Assembly (NCBI GenBank): GCA_026129545.1
Contig: JAHCHX010000002.1
Coordinates: 248,001-312,000 of the forward strand
Reading direction: 5' to 3'
Source: Saprospiraceae bacterium
GTDB lineage: Bacteria > Bacteroidota > Bacteroidia > Chitinophagales > Saprospiraceae
Length of the DNA stretch: 64,000 bases
Shown here: positions 45,910-55,751 of the stretch, one piece after another
How positions within the stretch are numbered: position 1 is the first letter of the stretch
Layout: each line of letters opens with the position of its first letter
Notes under the pieces: generated by a model
The model's database searches: none
What the model was told of the DNA's origin: nothing
Seen by the model: only the letters and a program-made list of their open reading frames with translations
Made by a program: the position numbers and the translations under genes

Positions 45910-47487
45910 ATGTCAGTTTTGATTTTCCTGATTGTTCTCTATATCTTGCTCGGCGTGAGCATGATGAAACTGTTTGAAAAGGCGGGCATCCCCGGCTGGA
46001 AGGCATTGGTGCCGGGCTTGGCGGCAGTCGAATGGTGCAAGATGATTGGCCGCAAACCGCGCTATGCCTTGTGGCTGCTTTTCCCCATCGTCAACATTTT
46101 CATATACGCGGGCATGGTGATTGACATGGTGCGCTCGTTTGGCAAGCACAGCTTTTGGCAGGCCGCATTGGCGGTGATTTACGCGCCAATTCCATTTTTC
46201 CTCATCGGAGCCAATAAAAAGGACCAATACCAAGGGCCGATTTTGGAACGCGAGCGCGAATATCACCGACTGCACCACGCCGCGCAAGAGAAGCAGGACA
46301 AACTGGCGCTGAAAAGGGTTGAGACCGACTATGCGTACCTCCGCAAATCGCAACTCCGCGAATGGGCCGAAGCGGTCATTTTTGCCGTGTTCGCCGCGGC
46401 GTTCATTCGGATGTTCCTCATCGAGGCCTATGTGATTCCCACGCCTTCGATGGAAGGCACGCTCAAAGTGGGCGACTTCTTGTTTGTCAGCAAAGCGCAC
46501 TACGGTATTCGCACACCAATGACGGTGGTGCAATTCCCCCTGATGCACAACCAGATGCCCTTTGGCTTGGGCAAATCATACACCGAAAAGCCCTCGTTGC
46601 CTTACTACCGCCTTCCCGCGCTGGAAAAAATAGACCGCAACGAGCCAGTGGTGTTCAACTGGCCTGCGGGCGATAGCGTGGTGATTACCCCCGAACGAAG
46701 CTACAGCATTGACCAGATACGCCAGCAAACGGGTGGGTTGCTGCCGCCCGGCCTGAAAGTCGTGACGCACCCCATTGACAAAAAAGACCATTACATCAAG
46801 CGGTGCGTCGGGCTGCCAGGCGATAGCCTCGAGATTCGCAAGGGGCAGATTTACATCAACGGCGAATTGGCCCAAAACCCGAAACACCGCCAATTCCTCT
46901 ATCAGGTGAAGCCGCAGAATATCAGCCTGAAAAAATTGGAGGAGTGGGGCGTGTCGCTCAGCAGCCCCCAAGACCGCCAGTTGGCCAGCCAAGGCGCTTT
47001 CTTCTTCGACGACGACCAAGTCAAGAAAGTCAAATCGCTTGGCAACAACATTCAGGTGGAGCGCGTGCCGCAAGACCGCGAGCCGGGCTATGTGTTTCCC
47101 AACGATGCCCGCCACGCCGGCGGCTGGACGGTGGACGACTACGGCCCCATCTGGATTCCGAAAAAAGGCGCGACCACGCCCCTAGACACCAACAATGTGT
47201 CTTTCTACCGCCGAATCATCACCGTGTATGAGGGCAACAAACTGGAAGTGCGCGAGGGCAAAATTTTCATCAATGGCCAAGAAGCCAACTCCTACACCTT
47301 CAAACAGGACTATTTCTGGATGATGGGCGACAATCGCCACAACTCGGAAGATTCGCGGATTTGGGGCTATGTGCCAGAAGACCACATCGTGGGCAAGCCA
47401 CTTTTCATCTGGTTTTCCACTAAAAACGGAAATATGCGCGAGGGCATCAACTGGAACCGCATTTTCAAATCGGCCAGCTCGATGTAA
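45910..47487 (+). CDS. lepB: Signal peptidase I
   Basis: Cleaves signal peptides of exported proteins at the periplasmic face. 525 residues, larger than the 324 of E. coli, as in other Bacteroidota. Two or three helices occupy about 2-105, and the main anchor is about 153-173. The catalytic serine is Ser180 in PTPSMEGTL and the general base Lys297 in KKDHYIKRCVGLPGD; box E is MMGDNRHNSEDSR. A long insertion separates the serine and lysine boxes from the C-terminal part. No partner gene is adjacent on the same transcript; an aldo-keto reductase follows after 41 nt. Confidence 0.95.
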   Translation: MSVLIFLIVLYILLGVSMMKLFEKAGIPGWKALVPGLAAVEWCKMIGRKPRYALWLLFPIVNIFIYAGMVIDMVRSFGKHSFWQAALAVIYAPIPFFLIGANKKDQYQGPILEREREYHRLHHAAQEKQDKLALKRVETDYAYLRKSQLREWAEAVIFAVFAAAFIRMFLIEAYVIPTPSMEGTLKVGDFLFVSKAHYGIRTPMTVVQFPLMHNQMPFGLGKSYTEKPSLPYYRLPALEKIDRNEPVVFNWPAGDSVVITPERSYSIDQIRQQTGGLLPPGLKVVTHPIDKKDHYIKRCVGLPGDSLEIRKGQIYINGELAQNPKHRQFLYQVKPQNISLKKLEEWGVSLSSPQDRQLASQGAFFFDDDQVKKVKSLGNNIQVERVPQDREPGYVFPNDARHAGGWTVDDYGPIWIPKKGATTPLDTNNVSFYRRIITVYEGNKLEVREGKIFINGQEANSYTFKQDYFWMMGDNRHNSEDSRIWGYVPEDHIVGKPLFIWFSTKNGNMREGINWNRIFKSASSM

Positions 47488-47528
47488 AAATGTCGTCAAC
47501 GACTACCTTGCGGCAAAAATGCTGAACC

Positions 47529-48524
47529 ATGATGCCGTATCTTCCTGCTGCCCACCGCTATGACTCCATGCAATATCGCCGCTGTGGTCGCAGCGGTCTG
47601 AAACTCCCGGCGGTCTCGCTCGGCTTGTGGCACAATTTCGGCCATGTGGACGTGTACGAAAACTACCGCGCCATCCTGCACCTCGCCTTCGACGCGGGCA
47701 TCACGCATTTCGACCTTGCCAACAACTACGGCCCACCACCCGGCTCGGCGGAGGAAAATTTTGGCCGCATCCTGCGACAAGATTTCAAAGGCTACCGCGA
47801 CGAGATGATTATCTCGTCGAAGGCTGGCTATCACATGTGGGAAGGCCCCTATGGAGAATGGGGCAGCAAGAAATACCTCATCGCCAGTCTCGACCAAAGC
47901 CTCCAACGCATGGGGCTGGACTACGTGGACATTTTTTACAGCCACCGTCCCGACCCGGACACCCCCTTGGAGGAAACCATGTCGGCGCTCGACCTCATCG
48001 TGCGGCAAGGCAAGGCGCTCTATGTGGGCATTTCAAACTATCAGAACAAAGAAGCGCAAGAGGCTATCCGCATTTTGAAAGAACTCGGCACGCCCTGCCT
48101 CATTCACCAGCCCAAGTATTCCATGTTCGAGCGTTGGGTAGAAGGCGGCTTGCTCGACATCTTGGAGCACGAGGGCGTGGGCTGCATACCCTTCTCCCCA
48201 CTGGCGCAAGGGCTGCTGACCGACAAATATCTGAGCGGCATCCCGACGGATTCGAGGGCTGCCAAGCCGCACGGCTTTTTGAAAGAAACCGCCATCACCG
48301 ACGAGCGCCTACGCCAAATCCGAACACTCCACCACATCGCCCAACAACGCGGCCAAACGCTCGCACAAATGGCCCTGTCGTGGCTCCTGAAAGACGCACG
48401 CATCACCTCTGTGCTCGTTGGGGCCAGCCGACCGGAACAATTAGCCGATTCGCTGCGATGCCTCGACCGTCTTGCGTTTTCCCCCGAGGAATTGGGGCAG
48501 ATAGAAGCGGTGTTGAAACGGTGA
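47529..48524 (+). CDS. Aldo/keto reductase, YghZ / MgrA type
   Basis: NADPH-dependent carbonyl reductase with a TIM-barrel fold; E. coli YghZ reduces L-glyceraldehyde 3-phosphate and methylglyoxal. 331 residues. The opening MQYRRCGRSGLKLPAVSLGLWHNFG is diagnostic in its first 20 residues, the catalytic Asp/Tyr lie in HFDLANNYGPP, and the Lys is in IISSKAGYHMW; NADP-binding residues lie in SVLVGASRPEQLAD. Starts at 47529, 47532 or 47568 are all possible; the last is closest to family length. It follows lepB closely. Confidence 0.9.
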   Translation: MMPYLPAAHRYDSMQYRRCGRSGLKLPAVSLGLWHNFGHVDVYENYRAILHLAFDAGITHFDLANNYGPPPGSAEENFGRILRQDFKGYRDEMIISSKAGYHMWEGPYGEWGSKKYLIASLDQSLQRMGLDYVDIFYSHRPDPDTPLEETMSALDLIVRQGKALYVGISNYQNKEAQEAIRILKELGTPCLIHQPKYSMFERWVEGGLLDILEHEGVGCIPFSPLAQGLLTDKYLSGIPTDSRAAKPHGFLKETAITDERLRQIRTLHHIAQQRGQTLAQMALSWLLKDARITSVLVGASRPEQLADSLRCLDRLAFSPEELGQIEAVLKR

Positions 48525-48630
48525 GGCAGACAGGAGAAAACAACTGACCTCGGAGCACCCATTCCGCTTAAAATTTAAGGCGGTTTTGCCGCGCATGGCG
48601 AAAGGCCACTTTTGACTGACGAAGAGCCTA

Positions 48631-50316
48631 TCACACACTTTCTTCCTTTGGACGCTTGCCCTTTTCAAGCAAATTCGATAGGAACGAGTTGTAGAAATTG
48701 GTCGCCGCCATTTGGTGGGGCAACAGCACCTCGTCGGCGCCGCAAGCGCTCAGCAACTCGTAGTCTTTGTCGTTGAGCGCGGTGAGATAAATTTTGCCCT
48801 CGTAGCCATTTCGTTTCAAGGTCTCGAAGAGGTGGACGGAGGCTTCCCTGTCGGATACCGTGCTCACGACGCACTTGGTGTGCTTGAACGGGATTTGTTC
48901 CAGAATCTCCGGGTCAGTGATGTCCCCATAGACGATGTCCTTGCCACGCTCTTGCCATGACTTGACGATGATGGGGTCGAAGTCAATGCCCAAGTATCGC
49001 ACCTCCTGATGTCCTTCAAGCATTTCCGCGAGCCTGCTGCCAAATCGGCCAAGACCAAAAATGACCAAGTCGTAGGGAGGTTGTTCGCCTGCTTTGACAT
49101 CTGTTTCCCGATAGGGGTTTTTTCTTTGAAAAATACTGAGCAACGGCGCGATGACTTCATAAATCTGGTGAGAGTAAAGGATGAGATAGGTGGAAAGACC
49201 AATCGTGATGAGACCCACCAAGGTGATGAGGCCCACCGTCTCTTCGGTGATGTGCCCGACCGTGAGGCCCAAGCCGGCAAAAATGAGGGAGAACTCACTG
49301 ATTTGCGCCACGGTCAAGCCCGCCAAAAAGGATGTCCTTTTGCGATAGCCCATGAAACCCATGATGATGAGCACAATGAGCGGATTGCCCACAAGCACAA
49401 ACAGGGAAAATACAAGGGCCGCCGGCACTTGGCTACCGATGATGGCCAAATTGAGATTGGCTCCCAAATTGACAAAAAAGAAGAGCAACAGAAAATCACG
49501 AAGACTCACCAATCGGCTACTGATGACATCCTTGAACTGCGAGGAAGCCAAACTCACCCCTGCCAGAAACGCCCCCACCTCTCGGCTGAAATCCATTAAA
49601 TCGCCCGCCGATGCCAACGCAACCGACCATGCGATGGCGAACAGCGTCAGCAACTCCTGCGACTTGGCCAGAAAATAACTTACCCTCGGAATCACCCACC
49701 GCATCACTATTAGCGTGACCAACAGCAAGATAGAGCCTGACAACAGGGATTTCCCAAAATCCTGCAAGAGCGTGGCGTCGTCCTGCTGCCGCATGGCCGA
49801 AAGCACTATCATCACCAAAATGACCACTATATCCTGCACAATCAGAAAACCAATGGCAATCTGACCGTGCAACGAGTCTATCTCTTTTTTATCGGACAAC
49901 AACTTCACGATGATGATGGTGCTCGAAAAAGTCAGCGCCACCGCGATGTAGAAACTGTGCAGGCTGGAAAAACCCAAACCAATCCCGATAAAATAACCTA
50001 TCAACGAGGTGAACACAACTTGCCCCAACCCGGTGAGCAACGCGATTTTGCCGATGGACTTAATGATGCGCAAGTCGAGCTTTAGCCCCACGATGAACAG
50101 CAGTATGGCAATGCCCATGTCCGCGAGCAAGTGAATGTTGTCCTTTGATTTCACGATGTCCAACACCGACGGCCCGACAAGCACCCCCAACGCAATGAAC
50201 ATGACTATGAGCGGTTGCCGCAACAACTGCCCGATGCCACCCAACAAAGCCGCAAACGACAGGATAATCGCAAACTCGTAAAATGGATTCAAGGATATGG
50301 AGGAAAACCAACTCAT
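48631..50316 (-). CDS. CPA2-family cation/proton antiporter with RCK (TrkA-N) domain
   Basis: 561 residues. Twelve or so membrane helices (about 8-400) contain the NhaA-fold core with DFSREVGAFLAGVSLA and TFSSTIIIVKLLSDKKE, typical of KefB/KefC-like exchangers. Residues about 420-550 form a Rossmann TrkA-N domain (YDLVIFGLGRFGSRLAEML), which binds a nucleotide and gates transport. Potassium or sodium export for pH or osmotic control is likely; the ion cannot be read off. Its start overlaps the end of the Usp gene by 4 bp, so the two are translationally coupled. Confidence 0.9.
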   Translation of the reverse strand: MSWFSSISLNPFYEFAIILSFAALLGGIGQLLRQPLIVMFIALGVLVGPSVLDIVKSKDNIHLLADMGIAILLFIVGLKLDLRIIKSIGKIALLTGLGQVVFTSLIGYFIGIGLGFSSLHSFYIAVALTFSSTIIIVKLLSDKKEIDSLHGQIAIGFLIVQDIVVILVMIVLSAMRQQDDATLLQDFGKSLLSGSILLLVTLIVMRWVIPRVSYFLAKSQELLTLFAIAWSVALASAGDLMDFSREVGAFLAGVSLASSQFKDVISSRLVSLRDFLLLFFFVNLGANLNLAIIGSQVPAALVFSLFVLVGNPLIVLIIMGFMGYRKRTSFLAGLTVAQISEFSLIFAGLGLTVGHITEETVGLITLVGLITIGLSTYLILYSHQIYEVIAPLLSIFQRKNPYRETDVKAGEQPPYDLVIFGLGRFGSRLAEMLEGHQEVRYLGIDFDPIIVKSWQERGKDIVYGDITDPEILEQIPFKHTKCVVSTVSDREASVHLFETLKRNGYEGKIYLTALNDKDYELLSACGADEVLLPHQMAATNFYNSFLSNLLEKGKRPKEESV

Positions 50317-51134
50317 AGCGGAATGATGATTAGCGGCATGGAGCCATCATGCACCAGCTCATTGATGAGAAACTTTCTGAACAATTGGTCGGAGAAGGAA
50401 CGCGAGCCTTTTTGCACCACCAGCATACTGCAATCCTCTTGCTGCAAATATGCCTTGATTTCCTTGAAGGCGCTTTCAGCCTTGAAAATCTTGAAAGAGG
50501 AAGGCGCTTCCGATTGGTAACGCGCGCACAGGTGTCCCAAATAACCCGACGAACGCTCCGCATCCTCTTCCGGCGCGACCACGGCGACAAACTCGATGTG
50601 CACGATGCGCCCCTTGAACGAATGCACCACTTGGCCGAAAGCCTCCTCATTGAGCGGATATTGTTCGCTCACGGCCACAATCAATTTTTCCGGGATGAAA
50701 TGGCCGACATGGACCGGCACGGCCACCGTGACATGGTTGAGGTATTCCACCACCTTTGTCACCGTGCTGCCTATCAGGATTCTCTTCAGCGTGCTCGTGC
50801 CTTTCAGCCCCATCAAGAGCATATCCTCGTGCCGCTGTTTCAATATTTTAGACAGCGAGACCAGCAGGCTTTTCTCCGAGACGTGGTAGGTCACCTTGAG
50901 CGCGTCGGAAACGTGCTTGTGCACCAAATCGGTGAGCCTCGCAGTGGCTTTTTCCTTTTCTACTTCAATGATGTGCCGCCGGCTTTCCCGGTCAGCCAAG
51001 GCAGGTACCAGCCCCGGCACCTGATGCATCACCAAAAGCTGGGCGTGCAGCAGCTTGCCCCATTCGTTGGCAAGGTGCAGGAGTGTTTCGGAATATGGGG
51101 AAAAATCAATGAGTACGATGAGCCTTGTCTTCAT
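50313..51134 (-). CDS. Universal stress protein, tandem Usp domains
   Basis: 273 residues from the ATG at 51134 (MKTRLIVLIDFSPYSETLLH); the frame to 51185 adds residues without family likeness. The first UspA domain spans about 1-140 with the ATP-loop-like LLMGLKGTSTLKRILIGSTV (about 115-134); the second (about 145-273) is more diverged and lacks a clear G-x2-G-x9-G(S/T) motif. The stop overlaps the antiporter start by 4 bp. A Usp protein coupled to a CPA2 antiporter suggests it regulates the transporter. Confidence 0.88.
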   Translation of the reverse strand: MKTRLIVLIDFSPYSETLLHLANEWGKLLHAQLLVMHQVPGLVPALADRESRRHIIEVEKEKATARLTDLVHKHVSDALKVTYHVSEKSLLVSLSKILKQRHEDMLLMGLKGTSTLKRILIGSTVTKVVEYLNHVTVAVPVHVGHFIPEKLIVAVSEQYPLNEEAFGQVVHSFKGRIVHIEFVAVVAPEEDAERSSGYLGHLCARYQSEAPSSFKIFKAESAFKEIKAYLQQEDCSMLVVQKGSRSFSDQLFRKFLINELVHDGSMPLIIIPL

Positions 51135-51423
51135 GTGCATCAACATCAGTGTGTCCGACCATCGCCTTGCAAGTTCATAGGCCAATCCCGATATGCCGAA
51201 CGTGCAGAAAATAATTGGCGGAGGGTGGAAGGTTTAGTGGAGCCTACGTCCACCCTCTACCTTCTACCCCCTATACCCTGAAAATTGGCTTGTAGCGACG
51301 GTCAGATGGGTGGGTGATAAGCAAAGGTAAGCAACGGCCTGACATTTTCCAATTCACCGCGGAGACGCGGAGACGCAACGTTTTTATTTTTTGAAAATCA
51401 AACTTTTAGAAATCCTATGCGTC

Positions 51424-51579
51424 TCAGCGGTTGGGAAAAATGTCATGTAGCGTGGGCACTTTGTCCAATAAGTACTTCAACGCCGCCGATTTCCCGTCCC
51501 GCCTCATGCCAGTAATGACGGTGATGTAATGCTGATTTAAGTGTTCCTCAGGTGCAGGAAAAATTTTGCGAGACAGCAT
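51424..51579 (-). pseudogene. Fragment of an AAA-type ATPase (DUF4143/AAA_14-like)
   Basis: Only about 52 residues remain: an opening MLSRKIFPAPEEHLNQHYIT and a Walker A-like ITGMRRDGKSAALKYLLDK. Proteins of this class are about 380-420 residues and start in this way, with G-x-R-x-x-GKS/T. The frame stops at 51424 after DIFPNR, and nothing downstream continues it. The upstream side touches a repeat element. Confidence 0.6.
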
Positions 51580-51610
51580 ACAGCATAACTTTTTGCAGAA
51601 AAAAATTAGA

Positions 51611-51770
51611 GGATGTCTCATGATGGATGTTTGTTTGACAGGATTGACAAGATTCGCGCCCTTTTTCGGGTAAAAAAAACCTGTAAATCTTGTTAATCCT
51701 GTCGAAATTTAAACATTCCGGGAGGCGGCTGCCTTCTGGGTCGAATCCGTGTCGAAATTTAAACTTGTGA
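51611..51770. repeat. Hairpin repeat family, copy 2 (degraded)
   Basis: The right arm CCTGTAAATCTTGTTAATCC (51680 on) is identical to copy 1, and the left arm GACAGGATTGACAAGATT (51637-51654) has one change and is shorter. The tail GTCGAAATTTAAAC occurs twice (51701-51714 and 51751-51764), showing a local duplication. Confidence 0.8.
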
Positions 51771-51841
51771 GGCGGCCTCTTTGTAGTTTCCCAGAAAACA
51801 TAACCTTTTGGCCGCGTCCGGATGCTGCCCTCACGCCAATT

Positions 51842-53647
51842 TCACCGCAGCAATGCCACCTCGCCTTTTCGCGCCACGCGCTGCCGCTGACCGTCGCGCA
51901 GCACCTCGTACTCCACCCACCAAACATACACATCGGAAGGCGCATCCTTGCCATCCACCCGACCATCCCATGCGGCGGCGGGGTCGTTTGTTTCGAAGAC
52001 CATCAGCCCCCAACGATTGTAAACCCTGAAAAGCGTGGTGGTGACTGGGCAGAAAAACAGCGGCTTGAACGTGTCGTTCACGTTGTCGCCATTAGGCGTG
52101 AAAGCGTTTGGGAATGCGTCGGGGCGATTGCCGACCTCTATGCGTACTGTCCGATTTTTGGAACACACGCTGCTCTGCCCTTTTCTGTCAATCAAAAAAA
52201 AGCCGTCGTTCGGATAACACACCCGCAGAGGGTTGTCAGGGTCGGGCACGCCGCCGGGAGTTGAAAAGGTGTAGGTCACGCCGGGCGTGTTGCCGACGAC
52301 TGTGATTTCCACACACTCGCCCGGGCAAATGCTCGAATCGGAAACGGCAAAATCGAGGTCTATCGGCACGCAAAGGTCCGTCACCGTTGCTTCCGCAGTC
52401 GTGCCAGACACTTGCTGACCAATGGTGTTGAACCCGACAGCAGAGATTGGGACATAAGGCTGCGTGTTGGGCATCGCGTCTTTCACCACCAATTTAGCCG
52501 ACACGGGGCAGCAATCGGCGCTTGGGAGCAGCCCATCAGCCGCGATTTTGACCAAATAGAATTCCTCATTGCCATTGACGGTGGCCGAGCCCACCGCCGC
52601 AAAACCACCCATCGTCGGAACCACTTCTCTCAAAGCGGCACGTTCGCCACCAGATTTGTATTCATATTCCCAGAGCAAATCGCCGTCTTCCGAAATTTTG
52701 AACAGCACCGCCGGGCTGCCCACCTGATACTGAGGGTCGGCGGCGGACACGATAAATTGATTGCCCATCAACCCCTGCAAGTGCATAGCGCCCAGATTCA
52801 GGTTGGGCGCGGTATAAGTGCGCGACCAGCGCACCGCACCCGTTCGGGTTGTTTTCATGAGCCACACTTCGTTGAGGCCGCCAAAACCGTTCGAGTAGCC
52901 TGCCAAGAGGAGACTGCTGTCGTTGACGAAAGGAGCAATACTCGTGAATTGGTCGGTGCCGGAAGAGCCATAGCGCCGCGTCCACAGCACTGCGCCCGTC
53001 GGGGAAAGCCGTGCCAACAGGCCGTCGCGGTGGCCGTCGAAATTGGCCGAGTACCCCACGCAGTGGAGGAAGCCTTCCACATCCTCCCAGCAGTGTTCGA
53101 GCGCGTCGTTGCCCTGGCCTCCAAAGACGTTTTGCCACACCACGTTGCCACTCGAATTGATTTTCAGAACGAGCGCCCTCGAAAACGGGTTTACGTCGGC
53201 ACGTCCGCTTATCAGGATGCCGCCGTCGGCCAAAGGCAACAGCCTGCCGAACGTGGAGGGCATAGAGGCTCTTTGCGCCAGCAACACGTCGCCCGAGTCC
53301 GAGATTTTCATCCACCCGCCCGCTCCGTTCGAATTGAAAATCGCCCAGAAACCATCGCCGCCCTGCGCCCGATGGATGTCAACGGCGATTTCGGCACCGT
53401 TGCCTTGATAGATTTTCGACCACAACGGCTCACCTTTTTGATTGAGGCGGTGGAGCCACATTTGCTCGCTGCCGACGGGCCCCGTCGCGCCAGCCAGCAT
53501 GATGTCGCCATTGGGCAAAACGGCCACGCTACGACCCACGTCTCTAAAATTGCGGTCGAGTGTTTTTTGAAAATAATCTTGAGCATGGAGGCCTTTTCCA
53601 AAAAATAAAAAAGCGAACAAGGCAAGTAGCAGACGTAATTGTGTCAT
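51842..53647 (-). CDS. Secreted protein with T9SS type B (CHU_C) sorting domain
   Basis: 601 residues from the ATG at 53647, with signal peptide MTQLRLLLALFAFLFFGKGL. Residues about 25-380 contain repeated beta-propeller-like units (GGILISGRADVNPFSRALVLKI, with LLLAGYSNGFGGLNEVWLMK as another) resembling delta-60 or quinoprotein-type repeats. The C-terminal 90 residues (FPNAFTPNGDNVNDTFKP ... VYNRWGLMVFE) form the gliding-motility-associated type B sorting domain. It is exported by the type IX system; function beyond that is unknown. A TATTTTTG element lies at 53666-53673. Confidence 0.87.
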   Translation of the reverse strand: MTQLRLLLALFAFLFFGKGLHAQDYFQKTLDRNFRDVGRSVAVLPNGDIMLAGATGPVGSEQMWLHRLNQKGEPLWSKIYQGNGAEIAVDIHRAQGGDGFWAIFNSNGAGGWMKISDSGDVLLAQRASMPSTFGRLLPLADGGILISGRADVNPFSRALVLKINSSGNVVWQNVFGGQGNDALEHCWEDVEGFLHCVGYSANFDGHRDGLLARLSPTGAVLWTRRYGSSGTDQFTSIAPFVNDSSLLLAGYSNGFGGLNEVWLMKTTRTGAVRWSRTYTAPNLNLGAMHLQGLMGNQFIVSAADPQYQVGSPAVLFKISEDGDLLWEYEYKSGGERAALREVVPTMGGFAAVGSATVNGNEEFYLVKIAADGLLPSADCCPVSAKLVVKDAMPNTQPYVPISAVGFNTIGQQVSGTTAEATVTDLCVPIDLDFAVSDSSICPGECVEITVVGNTPGVTYTFSTPGGVPDPDNPLRVCYPNDGFFLIDRKGQSSVCSKNRTVRIEVGNRPDAFPNAFTPNGDNVNDTFKPLFFCPVTTTLFRVYNRWGLMVFETNDPAAAWDGRVDGKDAPSDVYVWWVEYEVLRDGQRQRVARKGEVALLR

Positions 53648-53665
53648 TGTTGGGATGTTTTTGGA

Positions 53666-53673
53666 CAAAAATA
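53666..53673 (-). promoter_or_regulatory. Candidate promoter element for the T9SS type B gene
   Basis: Minus-strand TATTTTTG matches TAnnTTTG about 20 bp before the start codon; no TTTG at the usual distance. Confidence 0.35.
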
Positions 53674-53707
53674 AGCCGCTTGTGACTCATCCCGGCACAC
53701 AATCGCC

Positions 53708-54928
53708 TCAAACCATCGTCGTGGGGCGCGACGCCAAGCTCCCGTAATGCTCCAAGAGCTGGCGCCCCAGTTCAAGATTGTCGTAGTGAACATGACAGAA
53801 GCGCTTTGCCTTGCGCCCCATCTCAGCCAACCGCTCGCCTTGAAGGTGGCACCAAGCCAAGGCTTTGAGGAAATCGTCAGGCGTGTCGGCGAGTAGGCAC
53901 TCTTGCCGATGCCGCGCCTCGATACCTTCCATGCCCACGCGGGTGGACAACACCACTTTACCGACGGCCATACCTTCGAGGATTTTTGCCCGCATGCCGC
54001 CGCCGGAGAGCAACGGCACCACCATCACCGAATGTTGGTTCAAAAAATCGGGCGCGCTCGGCACTTCGCCGTGAAACCTGACGCGCTCCATGTCGAGGTG
54101 GCGCAGCCAATGCGGTGCCGTGCGGCCCGCGATGTGGAAAGTCAATGCAGGGAACGCGGTCGCGAGCACAGGTGCCCACACTTCGTTGAGAAACCACTTT
54201 AGCCCTTCTTGATTGGGCATCCAGTCCAAAGAGCCAATAAACGAAAGACTAAGCGGGCGGCTGTAACTCGTGTAGTCGGCCTGATAGTCGCGGCAGTCCA
54301 GCCCGATGGGCGCGATGGTGGCGGGTTGGCGCAGCCCCAAGGCTCGAAACTGCTCCACGTCGCGCTCGCTGATGCCTACCACGAGGTCGTAGTCGTTCAG
54401 GTGCTCGAGCTCATATTGGCGCAGGCGCGGTGTGATTCGTTGCAGGTACCAACGTTTCAGCGGGTTGGAATTCGCGGCCACGCGCTCCCATATCTCATGC
54501 TCCACGTTGTGGGCGCGGAGCGCAATCAAGGCGGATGAATGTTCCCGAATGACCGGGATGTAGGGGGTGAGATATAGTGATTCGAGTTGTACCACGTCGA
54601 ATGTGTTGCTTTTCAACAACGCCTTTAGTTTGTTGGCAAAATCGGCGTTGTCGAACCGCTCCACATGATAGGATTTGTCGGTGAACAGATTGAGCAGCGC
54701 TGGCAGCGGGCGGATATGGTTGTTGACAAAAACGGTATGGATGGCCGTGTAGTGGTCGAAGTCGTGAGGCAATTCGCCCGTGTCGAACCAATGCTTGCTC
54801 GTGTTCATGGACAGCAAGGTGACTTCGCTGCCCAATTCATCGAAAGCCTTGGCCAGATAAGTGCTGGCAATGGCCGCCCCGTCTTTCAGGGGCCATGGGA
54901 ATTTGTTGCAGAGTTGCAGGATTCGCAT
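53708..54928 (-). CDS. Glycosyltransferase family 4 (GT-B fold)
   Basis: 406 residues from the ATG at 54928 (MRILQLCNKFPWPLKDGAAI), the standard opening of GT4 enzymes with a glycine-containing first loop. The C-terminal nucleotide-sugar domain includes LSFIGSLDWMPNQEGLKWF, and the donor site ends in VVPLLSGGGMRAKILEGMAV, with the E-x7-E-like glutamate. Probably acts in surface polysaccharide or lipid glycan synthesis. It stands alone, divergent from lolD. Confidence 0.88.
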   Translation of the reverse strand: MRILQLCNKFPWPLKDGAAIASTYLAKAFDELGSEVTLLSMNTSKHWFDTGELPHDFDHYTAIHTVFVNNHIRPLPALLNLFTDKSYHVERFDNADFANKLKALLKSNTFDVVQLESLYLTPYIPVIREHSSALIALRAHNVEHEIWERVAANSNPLKRWYLQRITPRLRQYELEHLNDYDLVVGISERDVEQFRALGLRQPATIAPIGLDCRDYQADYTSYSRPLSLSFIGSLDWMPNQEGLKWFLNEVWAPVLATAFPALTFHIAGRTAPHWLRHLDMERVRFHGEVPSAPDFLNQHSVMVVPLLSGGGMRAKILEGMAVGKVVLSTRVGMEGIEARHRQECLLADTPDDFLKALAWCHLQGERLAEMGRKAKRFCHVHYDNLELGRQLLEHYGSLASRPTTMV

Positions 54929-55033
54929 AAAAGCAGGTTTCAAGGTTTCGTCTCAAATCATTTTCATCTTGGCATATTTTCCGACCTTTGCGCGTGACAG
55001 CTAGCCCTCCACCTTCTACCTTTCACCGCAAAA

Positions 55034-55687
55034 ATGGTTCTCAAAGCAAATAACATCCACAAATCCTACGGCACGCTGGAAATCCTAAAAGGGGTGAACC
55101 TCGAGGTGCGGCGCGGCGAAATCGTCAGCATCGTCGGCAAGTCGGGGGCGGGCAAAAGTACGTTGCTTCACATACTTGGCACGCTCGACGCTGCCGACCG
55201 CGGGGAACTCCTCATTCGAGACATGCCCATTCGCTCGTTGAGCGCCAAACAGTTGGCGGCTTTTCGCAATCGTCACATTGGTTTTGTCTTTCAGTTTCAC
55301 CATTTGTTGCCAGAATTCACGGCGGTGGAAAACGTGTGCATCCCGGGTTTTATTCAGAAAAGAGCAACCAGCGAGGTGAAAAAACGCGCCGAGGAATTGC
55401 TCCGCTACTTGGGTCTCGCCGAACGCCTCACGCACAAGCCCACTGAAATGAGCGGTGGTGAACAACAGCGCGTGGCGGTCGCTCGCGCATTGGTCAACCA
55501 ACCCGACATTATTTTTGCCGACGAACCAACGGGCAATCTCGACAGCATGGCCTCGCAAGATTTGCACCGCCTGCTACGCCAGCTCCGCGACGATTACGGA
55601 CAGGCATTTGTCATTGTCACGCATAATAAAGAACTTGCCGACCTTTCAGACAGGTGTCTGGAAATGAAAGATGGGTTGTTGGTTTGA
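55034..55687 (+). CDS. lolD: Lipoprotein-release ABC transporter ATPase LolD
   Basis: Powers transfer of lipoproteins from the inner membrane to LolA. 217 residues. Walker A is GKSGAGKS (35-42), the Q-loop lies in FVFQFHHLLPEFTAVENV (the LolD/MacB type), the signature is MSGGEQQRVAVARAL and Walker B is IIFADEPTGNLDS. The permease candidate is at 20539-21759, not adjacent. It is followed 64 nt later by a lipoprotein alkaline phosphatase on the same strand. Confidence 0.9.
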   Translation: MVLKANNIHKSYGTLEILKGVNLEVRRGEIVSIVGKSGAGKSTLLHILGTLDAADRGELLIRDMPIRSLSAKQLAAFRNRHIGFVFQFHHLLPEFTAVENVCIPGFIQKRATSEVKKRAEELLRYLGLAERLTHKPTEMSGGEQQRVAVARALVNQPDIIFADEPTGNLDSMASQDLHRLLRQLRDDYGQAFVIVTHNKELADLSDRCLEMKDGLLV

Positions 55688-55751
55688 AGGAGTTGTCCGG
55701 CCAAGCGAAGCGGACAGCCCCTTCAATCCAACCAACTCGCACACAACGTTT

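Larger units (their letters stand above)
51135..51841. other. Gene-poor region with gene fragment and repeats
   Basis: 700 bp without an intact gene. It contains GCGGAGACGCGGAGACGC (about 51359-51376), a short repeat common in bacterial intergenic DNA; a 52-residue ATPase fragment (51424-51579); and the second copy of the hairpin repeat (51611-51770). Confidence 0.6.

Noticed and set aside
47627..48547. 306-residue frame overlapping the aldo-keto reductase on the same strand
   Set aside because: H/R/P-rich shadow in another frame; the reductase frame carries all family motifs.
55671..55751. Upstream start of the alkaline phosphatase overlapping lolD
   Set aside because: It would mask the lipoprotein signal that begins at 55752.
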